Shown here in pieces: positions 8,575 to 17,179 of a DNA stretch of 64,000 bases. The DNA is from a virus. Every line of letters starts with the position of its first letter. Within the stretch, counting starts at the first letter, position 1. Both the position numbers and the translations under genes were made by a program. The stretch covers positions 1-64,000 of the IMG/VR virus record IMGVR_UViG_3300049914_000251; one strand, written 5' to 3'. The notes below the pieces were generated by a model. The model was not told the DNA's origin, did no database searches, and worked only from the letters and a program-made list of their open reading frames with translations.

Positions 8575-9615
8575 TCAGCTCTCTAAGAGAAAAATAGGTC
8601 TGAATCCATACCTGTCAACTGTAGGATGCCACGTATCCACTAATTTCATTCCCGTCTCTTCGGCTACTCTGGCTGCAAACTCGGCCTCCGTAAAATTAAA
8701 CAGCTTCGCCCTGTTAAATGTTCTCCAGCACTCTGCAGAAGTCAAAGGAGACTCGACAAACAACCTGCCGACCTTTCCTCTTACAAGTTTCAAAGAATCA
8801 AACGTCTGCTCTACACCTTTATGAGCCATATCCACATGAAGAACAGACAGCATTAAAACCACATCATAATAGCTATGTAAAAAATATTGCCATTCAGAAA
8901 CACCGCATTTTACCTTAAGATTCTTAATGGTTGCTAAATACCTTGTTATCGCAACCCTGTTCATATCCATATCGATAGCCGTAACATTATAACCCTTACC
9001 CGCTAATGCAAGAGAGAAATAACCCTCGCTACACCCCACATCCAAAACATCACACTGAGGACTTAAACGACTGAGAATATAATCTAAACGGTGCTGACTG
9101 TCCTTCCGCCAGACGCGAAAGTTCTTTACCCTTTCATCATCTACCGGATCATACACGATTGCATCAATGCCGAACACATGATTTATATTCCGAAGTGTCT
9201 GTGCTAATGGAAAATCCTTTGGCATTGGCGGCTTCCCAAAACGCACCAGTTTAACCTCAAGAATAGGATCGATCCCAAGATACCTCATAATAGCTATCCT
9301 GTGATTACCGTCATAAACGTGCACAAAACCAGCCGAGTCAAACCACACCGATACCGGACGACCTTGCTGGCTATAACCCTCACATTTAATTTTCTCATAC
9401 AAATCAAAAATATCCTTCTGATATTTCCTGACCTCCTCGATACTTTTACAATTATGCCACCACAGCCCTCGTTTAATAAATCCCATAGCTATGGCTACAT
9501 ACGGAGAGTTGCTGACATCCTGACCAGCATCATACATGCGCAACGTCGGATATATCCGACTAATTTGTACAGCCTCCGACAACAAACTCCTTCTAATGTG
9601 ATACGTCACTTCCAT
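8575..9615 (-). CDS. ParB-like domain fused to SAM methyltransferase
   Basis: 346 residues from MEVTYHIRR (AGGAGGG upstream). The N-terminal half (about 1-125) has a ParB/Srx-like motif VYDGNHRIAIMRYLG. The C-terminal half (about 170-346) is a class I methyltransferase with VLDVGCSEGYFS, TAIDMDMNRVAI and VVLMLSVLHV. A similar pairing occurs in glycan-modification clusters, where the ParB-like part may bind a nucleotide or act on a substrate; that role is inferred. A shortened relative of the whole gene is at 10228-11143. It ends 11 nt before the giant fusion gene. Confidence 0.8.
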   Translation of the reverse strand: MEVTYHIRRSLLSEAVQISRIYPTLRMYDAGQDVSNSPYVAIAMGFIKRGLWWHNCKSIEEVRKYQKDIFDLYEKIKCEGYSQQGRPVSVWFDSAGFVHVYDGNHRIAIMRYLGIDPILEVKLVRFGKPPMPKDFPLAQTLRNINHVFGIDAIVYDPVDDERVKNFRVWRKDSQHRLDYILSRLSPQCDVLDVGCSEGYFSLALAGKGYNVTAIDMDMNRVAITRYLATIKNLKVKCGVSEWQYFLHSYYDVVLMLSVLHVDMAHKGVEQTFDSLKLVRGKVGRLFVESPLTSAECWRTFNRAKLFNFTEAEFAARVAEETGMKLVDTWHPTVDRYGFRPIFLLES

Positions 9616-9760
9616 TATTGCTCCCTCCTGACTTCCATGTGCCCAGAACATCGTTATCGACGCACCATTCGAAAGCTCCACACGTCTTGCAAATCACAAC
9701 CTCAGCTCCATTAAAAACAGCTTTGACCGTGTTCTTACTGTCGCACTCACCGCACTTCAT
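9593..9760 (-). CDS. Small zinc-ribbon protein
   Basis: 55 residues from MKCGECDS, with GAGGAGG upstream. Two CxxC knuckles (CGEC and CKTCGAF) are spaced as in a zinc ribbon. It overlaps both neighbours: the deaminase by 14 nt and the ParB-methyltransferase by 23 nt. A degraded relative with an in-frame stop is at 50210-50338. Function unknown; such ribbons often bind nucleic acid or protein. Confidence 0.7.
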   Translation of the reverse strand: MKCGECDSKNTVKAVFNGAEVVICKTCGAFEWCVDNDVLGTWKSGGSNNGSDVSH

Positions 9761-10241
9761 TTTGAAGGGCCTCCTCATCATGACGCAGCATTCTCTTCAA
9801 ATCATAATCCTGAAAAGTCTTGGTTCCAATTCCCTCTTCCTGCATGTGAACTGCCTTTAGACCGGCGTTAATTATCATTTTAACGCACATCATACACGGC
9901 TTATCATAAGTAGTACCTGTAGCATGTCGTACGCTGTAAATGTACATCTCACCGCCCACTACGCTCACGCCCGTCCGTGCTGCATTGATTATAGCGTTCT
10001 GCTCAGCGTGCACGCTCCGGCACAACTCGTACCGCTGCCCCGAGGGTATTCCCAACTTCTCCCTTAGACACGTGCCTCTTTCGGTACAATGCTCAGACCC
10101 TCTGGAAGACCCTACATATCCGGAGCTAACTTCCACACCATCCTTGATTATAACAGCTCCAATACTCCTGCGCAGACAGGTGCTCATCTCAGAGGAAACC
10201 TTCGCCCGATTCAAAAAATGTTCAAACTTACTTGGCCTCAT
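9747..10241 (-). CDS. Deoxycytidylate (dCMP) deaminase family protein
   Basis: 164 residues from MRPSKFE with GGGAGGG upstream. The zinc site is complete: HAE at 78-80 and PCMMC with Cys116 and Cys119. The extra CTERGTCLREK region and SSGYVG segment match phage and bacterial dCMP deaminases or ComEB. The expected reaction is dCMP to dUMP, feeding dTTP synthesis. No thymidylate synthase is seen in this window. A cytidine-type or modified-nucleotide substrate is the main alternative. Confidence 0.88.
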   Translation of the reverse strand: MRPSKFEHFLNRAKVSSEMSTCLRRSIGAVIIKDGVEVSSGYVGSSRGSEHCTERGTCLREKLGIPSGQRYELCRSVHAEQNAIINAARTGVSVVGGEMYIYSVRHATGTTYDKPCMMCVKMIINAGLKAVHMQEEGIGTKTFQDYDLKRMLRHDEEALQNEVR

Positions 10242-10824
10242 TATACCCTCCCTCAAAAAGAAAAGTTGAAGTGTTAGACCCGTATCCTGTAGGATGCCAA
10301 ATGTGCGCCAACTTCATTCCCGTCTCACTGGAAACCCTTGCTGCAAAGTCCTCCTCTGAAAAATGAAATATGTGCATAAGTGGCCCTTTCCAAACATCAG
10401 ACGAATTCAAAGGCACCTCAATAAATAACTTACCCACCCGACCCTCAAAAAGCCTCAGCGACCGAAACGTCTGCTCAACACTTTTACGATACATGTCAAG
10501 ATGAAGTACTGAGAACATCAAAACCACATCATAATACCCCATCCCAAAACATTGCCACTCAGAAATGTGGCACTTAATCGGAAGATTATTTATCAAAGCC
10601 AAATACCTGGATACCGCCACACTATCGTAATTGATATCGATAGCCGTAACATCAAAGCCCCGCTCTGCCAGGGCACGACTAAAATATCCTTCGTGACATC
10701 CTATGTCTAACACCCTTCTTCCCTCACCCAACCATCTAAGCACATACTCCAAACGATGCTCACTATCATGTCTGTGCAAAGTAAAAGATTTCACTCTTTC
10801 ATCATCAACAGGCAAGATAATCAA
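10228..10824 (-). pseudogene. Methyltransferase half of a broken ParB-like/methyltransferase gene
   Basis: The frame encodes about 198 residues closely parallel to the methyltransferase half of 8575-9615, including VLDIGCHEGYFS, TAIDINYDSVAV and VVLMFSVLHL. The catalytic part looks intact. The only available start is a TTG at 10824 without a ribosome site, inside the end of the preceding half gene. About 45 codons present in the intact relative are missing at the junction, and the frame shifts there. It could still be expressed by coupling or frameshifting, so it may be a working split enzyme rather than a dead gene. Confidence 0.7.
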
Positions 10825-11143
10825 GTATAGAAAGTCTATGATTACCCTCTAAAATATGCACGGCCCCTGAATTATCAAACCAGACAATTATTTCCCCGCT
10901 ATGTACCCCATCACGTTTAATACTCTCGTACATACCGATAAGCTTATTTTGATACCCCAGCACATCCTCAACAGTTTTACACGTAGTGTGCCACGGATGA
11001 CCTGCTTTTATACGTTCCAAAGCAGCCAGCACATAAGGAGAACGACTAACATCCTCCCCCGCATCATGCATACGCAACGTCGGATGAAGCAGCACACTAT
11101 AACGTAATAAACTTCGTCTGATATCATAATACACAGGCACCAT
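10805..11143 (-). CDS. ParB-like half of the broken ParB-like/methyltransferase gene
   Basis: 112 residues with an AGGAG site. It parallels the N-terminal half of 8575-9615 (RRSLL, PTLRMHDAGEDVSRSPYV in outline, ILEGNHRLSILDYL) and then stops at TGA just after the ParB-like motif. The downstream methyltransferase half is in another frame. This looks like a tandem duplicate with an internal deletion that broke the fusion. The protein may be stable by itself. Confidence 0.7.
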   Translation of the reverse strand: MVPVYYDIRRSLLRYSVLLHPTLRMHDAGEDVSRSPYVLAALERIKAGHPWHTTCKTVEDVLGYQNKLIGMYESIKRDGVHSGEIIVWFDNSGAVHILEGNHRLSILDYLAC

Positions 11144-11151
11144 TTTAACTC

Positions 11152-11967
11152 CTAAAACTTCACAGCTCTCATTCCAAAATGCTGCTTTGAAGTATCAATC
11201 GCTCTAACAGCCCACGCCGGACACTCAGCTCCACGGAACTTACACCCATAGCACATCCGACTCTTGCCCGCAGGCGTAAACTTTCCAGCCTCTATAAGTT
11301 GGATCGCGTCCAGGCACCTTCTCAACACACCCCTCACATCGTAATACTCGAACGGAACTTCTATTATCGGATGCTGCATAAGTGGAGCTATAAAAGCTAT
11401 CCTGCTCACCTTAGCCTTATCCAACGCCGTGAACAGCGCCACGTAAAATAACAACTGGTCCTTATTCAGCCATTCCTTATTGGTCGTAACCTTCATCTCA
11501 AATACTGTTCTCTTCTCGTGGTCAAAGAAATCAGCCGTGCCCGCCAGTTCATGCTCTGTATGACCCGGAAATGGTGCTAGCCCGTATCTCTGAGTTTGCA
11601 GATTCTTATTTCCCGTCAATTCATATCTCAGAAACACCTGCTCTATCCTCGGCACGTACTTTAATACCCTATGCCTGAGCAACTCCCTGTCTGTACTAAC
11701 CCCTTCCTTTGAAAGAGTAGCTTTAGAAAGAACGAGCCACGTTACTCGGTTCTTCTCCAAATACCACTCAAAACACTTCTCAGCATGTTTCTGCATCCAT
11801 CCCCGCTCGCAACCATGTTTGAACCAGGACACTACTAACTTATCACAAACCGCCCCAACCACAAAATTACGATTATTTGGCTGACCCTCTACCCGATCAA
11901 TCCAATCAAGCTTATACTGCCAGGAACATCCCTCAATCTGAGACAGTATGTGCGGACCGATTCTCAT
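11152..11967 (-). CDS. PD-(D/E)XK nuclease, Cas4/RecB-like
   Basis: 271 residues. The core reads GTADFF then VFEMKVTT then a QLLFY helix, the D, ExK and Q elements of the PD-(D/E)XK fold (about 148-180). An N-terminal Cys (SQIEGCSWQYKLDWI) and a C-terminal CYGCKFRGAEC (about 245-256) could hold an Fe-S cluster as in Cas4 and AddB. It probably acts as an exonuclease in recombination and sits next to SbcD and SbcC. The start overlaps the stop of the 51-residue gene upstream by 4 nt (ATGA). Confidence 0.82.
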   Translation of the reverse strand: MRIGPHILSQIEGCSWQYKLDWIDRVEGQPNNRNFVVGAVCDKLVVSWFKHGCERGWMQKHAEKCFEWYLEKNRVTWLVLSKATLSKEGVSTDRELLRHRVLKYVPRIEQVFLRYELTGNKNLQTQRYGLAPFPGHTEHELAGTADFFDHEKRTVFEMKVTTNKEWLNKDQLLFYVALFTALDKAKVSRIAFIAPLMQHPIIEVPFEYYDVRGVLRRCLDAIQLIEAGKFTPAGKSRMCYGCKFRGAECPAWAVRAIDTSKQHFGMRAVKF

Positions 11968-12119
11968 CCCATCTCTCCTCTAACGTCGGTCCACCCACGC
12001 TTCCACGGCAAGTCATAAGTATCTAATCTGTCCGAACCTCTCCACCACTTCAAATCCTCTAATTTAATCCAATAATAAAACCCATCCGGTATCTGCATAT
12101 TAAACAACAAACCATCCAT
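11964..12119 (-). CDS. Small hypothetical protein (51 aa), gap-filling
   Basis: An ATG at 12117-12119 opens 51 codons ending in ATGA overlap with the nuclease start. The product is rich in Trp, Tyr and Asp (for example WIKLEDLKWWRGSD). GGAGG lies 11 nt upstream, slightly far, inside the end of sbcD. Tight packing with both neighbours supports it as a real gene. Function unknown. Confidence 0.6.
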   Translation of the reverse strand: MDGLLFNMQIPDGFYYWIKLEDLKWWRGSDRLDTYDLPWKRGWTDVRGEMG

Positions 12120-12125
12120 TTGAAA

Positions 12126-13100
12126 TTATACCTCCTGCAGCATCTTATGAGCCATCTCTGCCACGTCCGGATCCAAATCTTTCATAGCATCTATCTCTGC
12201 AAGCAACCCTTCCAGCGTAACGTAATCGAATGTTGTATCAGTCAGGCTCTCCAGAAATGTATCTATCTCCTCTTCCTTCTGCTGCTCAGCCTGATACTCA
12301 TCCATTAAATAAACTTCTTCGATAGGCTTAACGTTCTTTAGCTTTATATAATCCACGCTTATCTTCCGTGTACTCTGATCGATCTCGATATAAGCCACTT
12401 GTGGCTGCCTTCGCAAATCATCCCCTGCTATTGAACAGCGAGCGATTCCACCCGGATTAACAAAAACAGTTTTACCTTCCCCGTTCCAATCAGGACTGTA
12501 AAACACATCGTCCGCCACATGCTTATGTCCCCACAGTACCATATCAGCCTTGCCCACCACCTCATGCCAACTTATCGTATCAAAAGGATACGGCTTATCA
12601 TCAAGTACGATGGGCTGATGCGCTATGATAACAGACATATACCTGCCTCTTAGCTCTTTAGAAATACTTGCCCAAACCCCATCAGGTAACTTAGATACCC
12701 CGGGCACGATCAACCATATAATATCCTTCCACTTAGTAACACTGTACGGATGAAGCTTGACCACGCTCGGCATAGAGTCCAAAGCCCCGAACGGTTGCCT
12801 GACCAGCGTTTCAAGATTATCGTCTTTAATATCATGATTGCCTGGAACCGCTATCAACCTGCTAGGAAGCAAATCCGCTACCCACGACAGTACCCTGTTG
12901 GTCAGATCATGAGATACCCGGTACGCCGACTTCTGATGAAATATATCTCCAGCATGTAGCACAACATCCACCTTATACCTGTGTGCTATCTCGGAAACCT
13001 CATTCATCTTAGCTATAACGTCTTCAGCATAAGTTCCGGTACGCCTTGACGGAGGCCTATCTGCTAAATGAGAATCTTGAACCTGCAACAGCTTTAACAA
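12126..13100 (-). CDS. sbcD: SbcD/Mre11-type nuclease
   Basis: 324 residues from a TTG start with GAGGG upstream. All calcineurin-like phosphoesterase motifs are visible in order: DSH (9-11), HAGDIFH, VPGNHD, IIAHQP and GHKH. A C-terminal acidic helical tail could dock on SbcC. With the two SbcC halves (13458-14432 and 1653-2297) it should form an ATP-regulated end-processing nuclease. T4 gp47/gp46 is the classic phage parallel. It overlaps the upstream small gene by 7 nt. Confidence 0.9.
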   Translation of the reverse strand: MLKLLQVQDSHLADRPPSRRTGTYAEDVIAKMNEVSEIAHRYKVDVVLHAGDIFHQKSAYRVSHDLTNRVLSWVADLLPSRLIAVPGNHDIKDDNLETLVRQPFGALDSMPSVVKLHPYSVTKWKDIIWLIVPGVSKLPDGVWASISKELRGRYMSVIIAHQPIVLDDKPYPFDTISWHEVVGKADMVLWGHKHVADDVFYSPDWNGEGKTVFVNPGGIARCSIAGDDLRRQPQVAYIEIDQSTRKISVDYIKLKNVKPIEEVYLMDEYQAEQQKEEEIDTFLESLTDTTFDYVTLEGLLAEIDAMKDLDPDVAEMAHKMLQEV

Positions 13101-13420
13101 TTCTCGACCCTCTTCCTGGCCAAAAAAACCTTAAATCTCTCCAGTTGCCTCTCCCGTGCCGCTTTACTCTGCCAAAGCCAACTCACGCTAAGGCCTAACA
13201 CTCTGAATAAAATAAACATCCCATCTCGATTAATGTTCGTTCGCCAATCTAAAAACCATCTCCGTCCTAATTGAGAACGAGAATTGTACCCAAGATAAAA
13301 ACATCCCGGCAGTCGTTCGGTATCAAAAGAAAACCCCTCGTCATCATTCCACACATACACAAACACGCCTAAAACGCTAAAACCGATCAATTCACCATCC
13401 ACTTCCACACGTTTTTTCAT
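13094..13420 (-). CDS. Hypothetical protein, one possible membrane segment
   Basis: About 108 residues from MKKRVEVDG, with AAGGGTGG upstream; the frame is open further up but earlier starts lack a ribosome site. A hydrophobic stretch (MFILFRVLGLSVSWLW) near residue 80 could be membrane-associated, followed by a basic tail. It sits between sbcD and the N-terminal half of sbcC. No family recognised. Confidence 0.55.
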   Translation of the reverse strand: MKKRVEVDGELIGFSVLGVFVYVWNDDEGFSFDTERLPGCFYLGYNSRSQLGRRWFLDWRTNINRDGMFILFRVLGLSVSWLWQSKAARERQLERFKVFLARKRVENC

Positions 13421-13457
13421 AATAATACCACCCTTCTTAATTTCTTGCGAATCTTTC

Positions 13458-14432
13458 TTAACTTCCATTCTTATCACCCATTGGCCTCTCGCACAGCGGA
13501 CAAACTCCCAACTTCTCCTCAAACTCATGAAGCTCTTTATGCTTCGCCTCCATAAGTTCCTCCGCTGCCGCCACCATCTGGCCCAGCTCTAATACCCTCT
13601 TAATTTGCCTACGTAGGTCGTTCAAGGCCTCAACCATACGATTCAGCATAGCTGCTTTGTCAGAAGCAGCCTCGAGGTCTACTTTAGCTATCGGTGCTAT
13701 CTTCACTTCAACCTTATTCAGAGCTGCGACCCTATCAGTCAACTGACGTAGATCAGTCAAATATTCTTGACATCGAAGAAGATTTGTCATGCTCTTATAA
13801 TAGGATTCTCGCTTTACTTTAGCCTGCTCCAGCAACTCACCACGCCTCTTCAGACTAACAAATTCCTGTACCTGTTTCAACCTATCAGCCAGCTCAGCTC
13901 CCACTGTCTCCTTATCCCGGCTCGTTCTCTTAGCTAGTGTATTAGCGCTCTGCGTTGCCATGTAAAGAATGTTTACCCCGGAAAGCTCTCCCAATATCTT
14001 TGCTACCCGGGGAGAAGTCTCATCAGCCAGAAAAGGTAACGAGAACTGGTTGTGGAAATTAGGAGTAAACTTTATACCAGAACCCAGCGAAATCTCTCCC
14101 ATTCGCATGGCCTTAACAACATCTTCTGGAACTGCTCCACCTGTCTTACCGTATGACCTTACATCATTCCCCACAATAATATCATACTCAGCTATCTTAG
14201 CTGTCTTCTGCCATCTCACGGACACATTATCCTTCTCGATCAAAACAATAGCACTCCTCTTACCCTTAGTAATAAAAGAAGTGCCTGTTTCGTTTTCCAA
14301 TAAAGCGCGCACGGCTCTGATAACAGCCGTCTTACCCACATTAGATTCGCCCACTATCACAGTAAATGGAGCCAGATCAAGCTTCACATCTTGAAGGGAT
14401 TGATACCCCTCTATTTTTAAAGATTTTAACAA
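13458..14432 (-). CDS. SbcC/Rad50-type ATPase, N-terminal half with zinc hook
   Basis: 324 residues from a TTG start with AGGAG. Walker A is GESNVGKT (28-35), a Q-loop-like FHNQFSLPF follows near 130, then coiled coil from about 165 to 305, then a zinc-hook CPLC (311-314). The chain ends right after the hook. The returning coil and Walker B lobe are missing from this frame but present as a separate gene at 1653-2297. Neighbour sbcD lies just downstream. The split at the hook apex is structurally reasonable because both halves meet there. Confidence 0.88.
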   Translation of the reverse strand: MLKSLKIEGYQSLQDVKLDLAPFTVIVGESNVGKTAVIRAVRALLENETGTSFITKGKRSAIVLIEKDNVSVRWQKTAKIAEYDIIVGNDVRSYGKTGGAVPEDVVKAMRMGEISLGSGIKFTPNFHNQFSLPFLADETSPRVAKILGELSGVNILYMATQSANTLAKRTSRDKETVGAELADRLKQVQEFVSLKRRGELLEQAKVKRESYYKSMTNLLRCQEYLTDLRQLTDRVAALNKVEVKIAPIAKVDLEAASDKAAMLNRMVEALNDLRRQIKRVLELGQMVAAAEELMEAKHKELHEFEEKLGVCPLCERPMGDKNGS

Positions 14433-14440
14433 TGCAACTC

Positions 14441-14854
14441 CTAAGTGATACGTTCAGATTCAGAAAGGTAAAAGGCACCTGCGTCGATCACCCTAATTTT
14501 ATATCCCTCGAACTCCTGTACATTCTTCCATCTGTATAATGAGTACCATCTTCTTTGAAACAAATACCATAAACCCCTGAACCCTACCTTATAAGTTTTA
14601 ATTCCCACTCCCTTCCCACCGGCATCTTTGACATACTTGTTAAAATCCCACCTACCATCATCTGTATTTGTAATATTAAGTCCTTTAATCTCCCTACCAT
14701 AATAACAATCAAAAGCTCTCCCACACCTATAACAAAATGTAGCTTCACCACCACCCAACCCACTATGATGATGGTGATATTTTTTGTGAAAAATAGAGCA
14801 AAACAAAAACGGTAACCACCTTCGTTCCCAAAAATTTCTAGGAGTTATATCCAT
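14441..14854 (-). CDS. Hypothetical protein with Cys pair and His run
   Basis: 137 residues from MDITPRN with GGAGG upstream. An N-terminal hydrophobic/basic part is followed by a short His run and CYRCGRAFDC, then an aromatic-rich middle (YLFQRRWYSLYRW). It may bind zinc or nucleic acid. No family recognised. Confidence 0.6.
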   Translation of the reverse strand: MDITPRNFWERRWLPFLFCSIFHKKYHHHHSGLGGGEATFCYRCGRAFDCYYGREIKGLNITNTDDGRWDFNKYVKDAGGKGVGIKTYKVGFRGLWYLFQRRWYSLYRWKNVQEFEGYKIRVIDAGAFYLSESERIT

Positions 14855-14875
14855 AATTACCTCCACAATTCTCCC

Positions 14876-15070
14876 TCAGCCAGAGCCATCTTTACCTCCA
14901 TTAAAGGCCTCTGCGAACTCCGCCACTTTTTTATCCTGACACTCTGTAGAACATAAAAAAGTACCGAAGTCCACATCTACAAAAACAGTGGATTCGCAAC
15001 AGTTCCAACAAGGCCCCGATACCTTGAGTTCAATTATACCCCTGTCCGGAACTTTCTCCGTGAACTTCAA
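14876..15070 (-). CDS. Small zinc-finger protein
   Basis: 64 residues from a TTG start with AGAGGT upstream. CWNCC and CSTEC pairs separated by about 20 residues form a probable treble-clef or ribbon zinc site. A Gly/Lys-rich tail follows. Function unknown. Confidence 0.6.
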   Translation of the reverse strand: MKFTEKVPDRGIIELKVSGPCWNCCESTVFVDVDFGTFLCSTECQDKKVAEFAEAFNGGKDGSG

Positions 15071-15079
15071 ACTACCTCT

Positions 15080-16111
15080 TTATTTATGTGCGCCGTTTGG
15101 CATCACCCTGTGACAACTCGGGCACACATCAGGATGTGCAGCTACCCTACCGGCCGCTGTCATCAGCCTAACCTGCAATTGTGCATTATCCACCACTTCC
15201 GGATCATGTGAAATCACATATGTCATAGCGTCTATCACATCGTAGACTGTAGTAGCTCCAGTGTTCAACACCCTGTCCGTGATCAAATCTCTAATATCAG
15301 CGGGAACTTTATACGTAGAGAATATAGAGTTCATAACTTCTCCCACGTGCTCGGTCAGCCCTACTTCCTTAGTTCTCATGAGCCTTTCATGCTCATTCTT
15401 CAAAGCATCGTAAGCTGCCCCGGCTGCCATCTCGATCCACTCGTAAATACCCTCTTCTCCACCCTGCCCGGCCCTGCGTTGCCATTTAACGAGAGTAACC
15501 GGTGCTACCATACCATTAGTACAAACCAGCTTCAACAGATAAGACCCCAGCACCAGCGGACACTTTCCGCTCGGAGAATATTGTATTGTCACTCCACCAT
15601 TCATAGTATCATCTCCGACACCAAAAGGCTTGCCCATCTGTACTATTGCCATATGACAGTAATCGATATCGAAAGATGCCTTATCATACCCTATGGCCTC
15701 CGCCCCGGGTTTAACTCCCATGGCTCTTTCCACCGTGCTCAGCACCATAGAAGGCGGTATGAACTCCACGTTGGGTTTAACAAAAGCTTCCACCACGGTC
15801 TCGTTAGATACCAGCATCTTAAGATCCTTAAGCGAACGACTCGCCCAATAGTTAATATGCGGTATGATTAGCTGCACCGGACACTTAGCTGCATACGGAC
15901 CTGGAATACCGCACATCTGCGCTATGTCAATAAAGGCCCTCTGCGTAACCTTATACTCCGTGTTACCTGACCGCATCAAAACCTCGGACTTTTCTTCCTC
16001 AATCTGCCTTGCCGTGAGCTGCGTCGCTGGCGGCGCCCAATTCAGGATCTTCTCCCTCAGCACCTCCACCGGCATCATCTCCGTCAACAACGACTCTCGA
16101 TTCGTACTCAA
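15080..16111 (-). CDS. DUF932-like protein
   Basis: 343 residues. The middle (LVLGSYLLKLVCTNGMV) resembles the DUF932/TIGR03299 phage-plasmid family. A C-terminal CPSCHR pair may bind zinc. The start is a TTG with GGAGG 5 nt upstream, which places the first 37 codons inside the recA 3' end in another frame. Internal ATGs have weaker sites. A clearer DUF932 member is at 45330-46304. The biochemical role of the family is unknown to me; members often lie near recombination genes, as here. Confidence 0.75.
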   Translation of the reverse strand: MSTNRESLLTEMMPVEVLREKILNWAPPATQLTARQIEEEKSEVLMRSGNTEYKVTQRAFIDIAQMCGIPGPYAAKCPVQLIIPHINYWASRSLKDLKMLVSNETVVEAFVKPNVEFIPPSMVLSTVERAMGVKPGAEAIGYDKASFDIDYCHMAIVQMGKPFGVGDDTMNGGVTIQYSPSGKCPLVLGSYLLKLVCTNGMVAPVTLVKWQRRAGQGGEEGIYEWIEMAAGAAYDALKNEHERLMRTKEVGLTEHVGEVMNSIFSTYKVPADIRDLITDRVLNTGATTVYDVIDAMTYVISHDPEVVDNAQLQVRLMTAAGRVAAHPDVCPSCHRVMPNGAHK

Positions 16112-17177
16112 CCTTTCCTCCTTCTGCTAATCCCTTAGCCATTTCTATTGCTTTATTCCTTTTCGTTGCCCCTTCCCCAAGATATGAAAGCAGCTTGGAA
16201 AATCCGGCGGCGGAATAAGGTTCACCACCAGTTATCTCAGAGGGTACAATAAATCTTGTACCATGTTGCCCTATAACATTCCTGGCTATCAGCACATCCA
16301 CAGCCATCCGCATCTCTGAAATTCCCTCTCCAAAATGGATGTAAAAGTACCCGATTCTAAACGGAGATGCCATTTTATTTTTCGTGATCACAGCCTTAAC
16401 CTTTAATGTAGTAAATCCATCTATAAAGGCTCCTGAAATCGGGTCCTGAATTTTACCTTTTATAGCGTCTGCCTTAGCCATCTCAATACGCATCGAACTG
16501 TAGAACTTAAGAGCCTTCCCGCCAGGAGTAGTTTTTCTCTTAATACCCAGCTTTGCAGTGAACCCTGTCTCTATCACATCATGAACATGATTGATAAATA
16601 CCACACAAACCTGCGACTTATGAATAGCAGCTGTTAATCTCCTAAGTTCCTGAGACATAGCCCTGGCTAAAACTGCAACATGAACATCGCCAGGTTCTCC
16701 AGCTAATTCCTTCTCAGTAGCCATCGCTGCCAGGGAATCAAACACTACCATGCTGACTAAGTTATTTGTAATATACAGCTCAGCTATCTTCATACCAGAC
16801 TCAAAAGAATCCGGCTGACTAAGAATAAACTTCTCCTTTGACAAATCGACGCCTAACAACCTGCAATACTTTGGATCAATAGCATGCTCATAATCCAAAC
16901 AAAGCACCGGTTTACCATACTTCTTCTGTGCCTCGGCCATCGCAGACAACGTCGCAGTAGTCTTTCCAGATGAAGGCTCCCCATATATCTCCACCAACCT
17001 ACCAATAGGAAGACCGCCTATCCCCGTTGCTATGTCCAACATAAAAGCTCCGGTAGAAATCGCGTCCACGTTTTCAGCATGCTCATCATCGAGATTAACT
17101 ACTCCGCCCTTCTCGATGCTCTTATTGACGAATGCCTTCGCCTCAGCAAGCGTCAATTTTTTCTCTTCTTTAACCAT
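15999..17177 (-). CDS. recA: RecA recombinase
   Basis: 392 residues, ribosome site AGAGG. Walker A GEPSSGKT (66-73), LDYEHAIDP after it, Walker B VVFDSLAAM and the LARAMSQELRR L1-type segment all match RecA. It should form filaments on ssDNA and promote strand exchange. Compared with bacterial RecA, loop 2 and the core are divergent, for example INHVHDVIETGFTAKLG. The acidic Gly-rich C-terminal tail is encoded by DNA that also encodes the first 37 residues of the DUF932-like protein. SSB-like, RuvC-like and SbcCD genes nearby complete a recombination set. Confidence 0.93.
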   Translation of the reverse strand: MVKEEKKLTLAEAKAFVNKSIEKGGVVNLDDEHAENVDAISTGAFMLDIATGIGGLPIGRLVEIYGEPSSGKTTATLSAMAEAQKKYGKPVLCLDYEHAIDPKYCRLLGVDLSKEKFILSQPDSFESGMKIAELYITNNLVSMVVFDSLAAMATEKELAGEPGDVHVAVLARAMSQELRRLTAAIHKSQVCVVFINHVHDVIETGFTAKLGIKRKTTPGGKALKFYSSMRIEMAKADAIKGKIQDPISGAFIDGFTTLKVKAVITKNKMASPFRIGYFYIHFGEGISEMRMAVDVLIARNVIGQHGTRFIVPSEITGGEPYSAAGFSKLLSYLGEGATKRNKAIEMAKGLAEGGKVEYESRVVVDGDDAGGGAEGEDPELGAASDAAHGKAD

Positions 17178-17179
17178 AA

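Noticed and set aside
11152-11967. Cas4 as part of a CRISPR system
   Set aside because: No cas1, cas2 or repeats in the window; the context is SbcCD and RecA, so a recombination nuclease is more likely.
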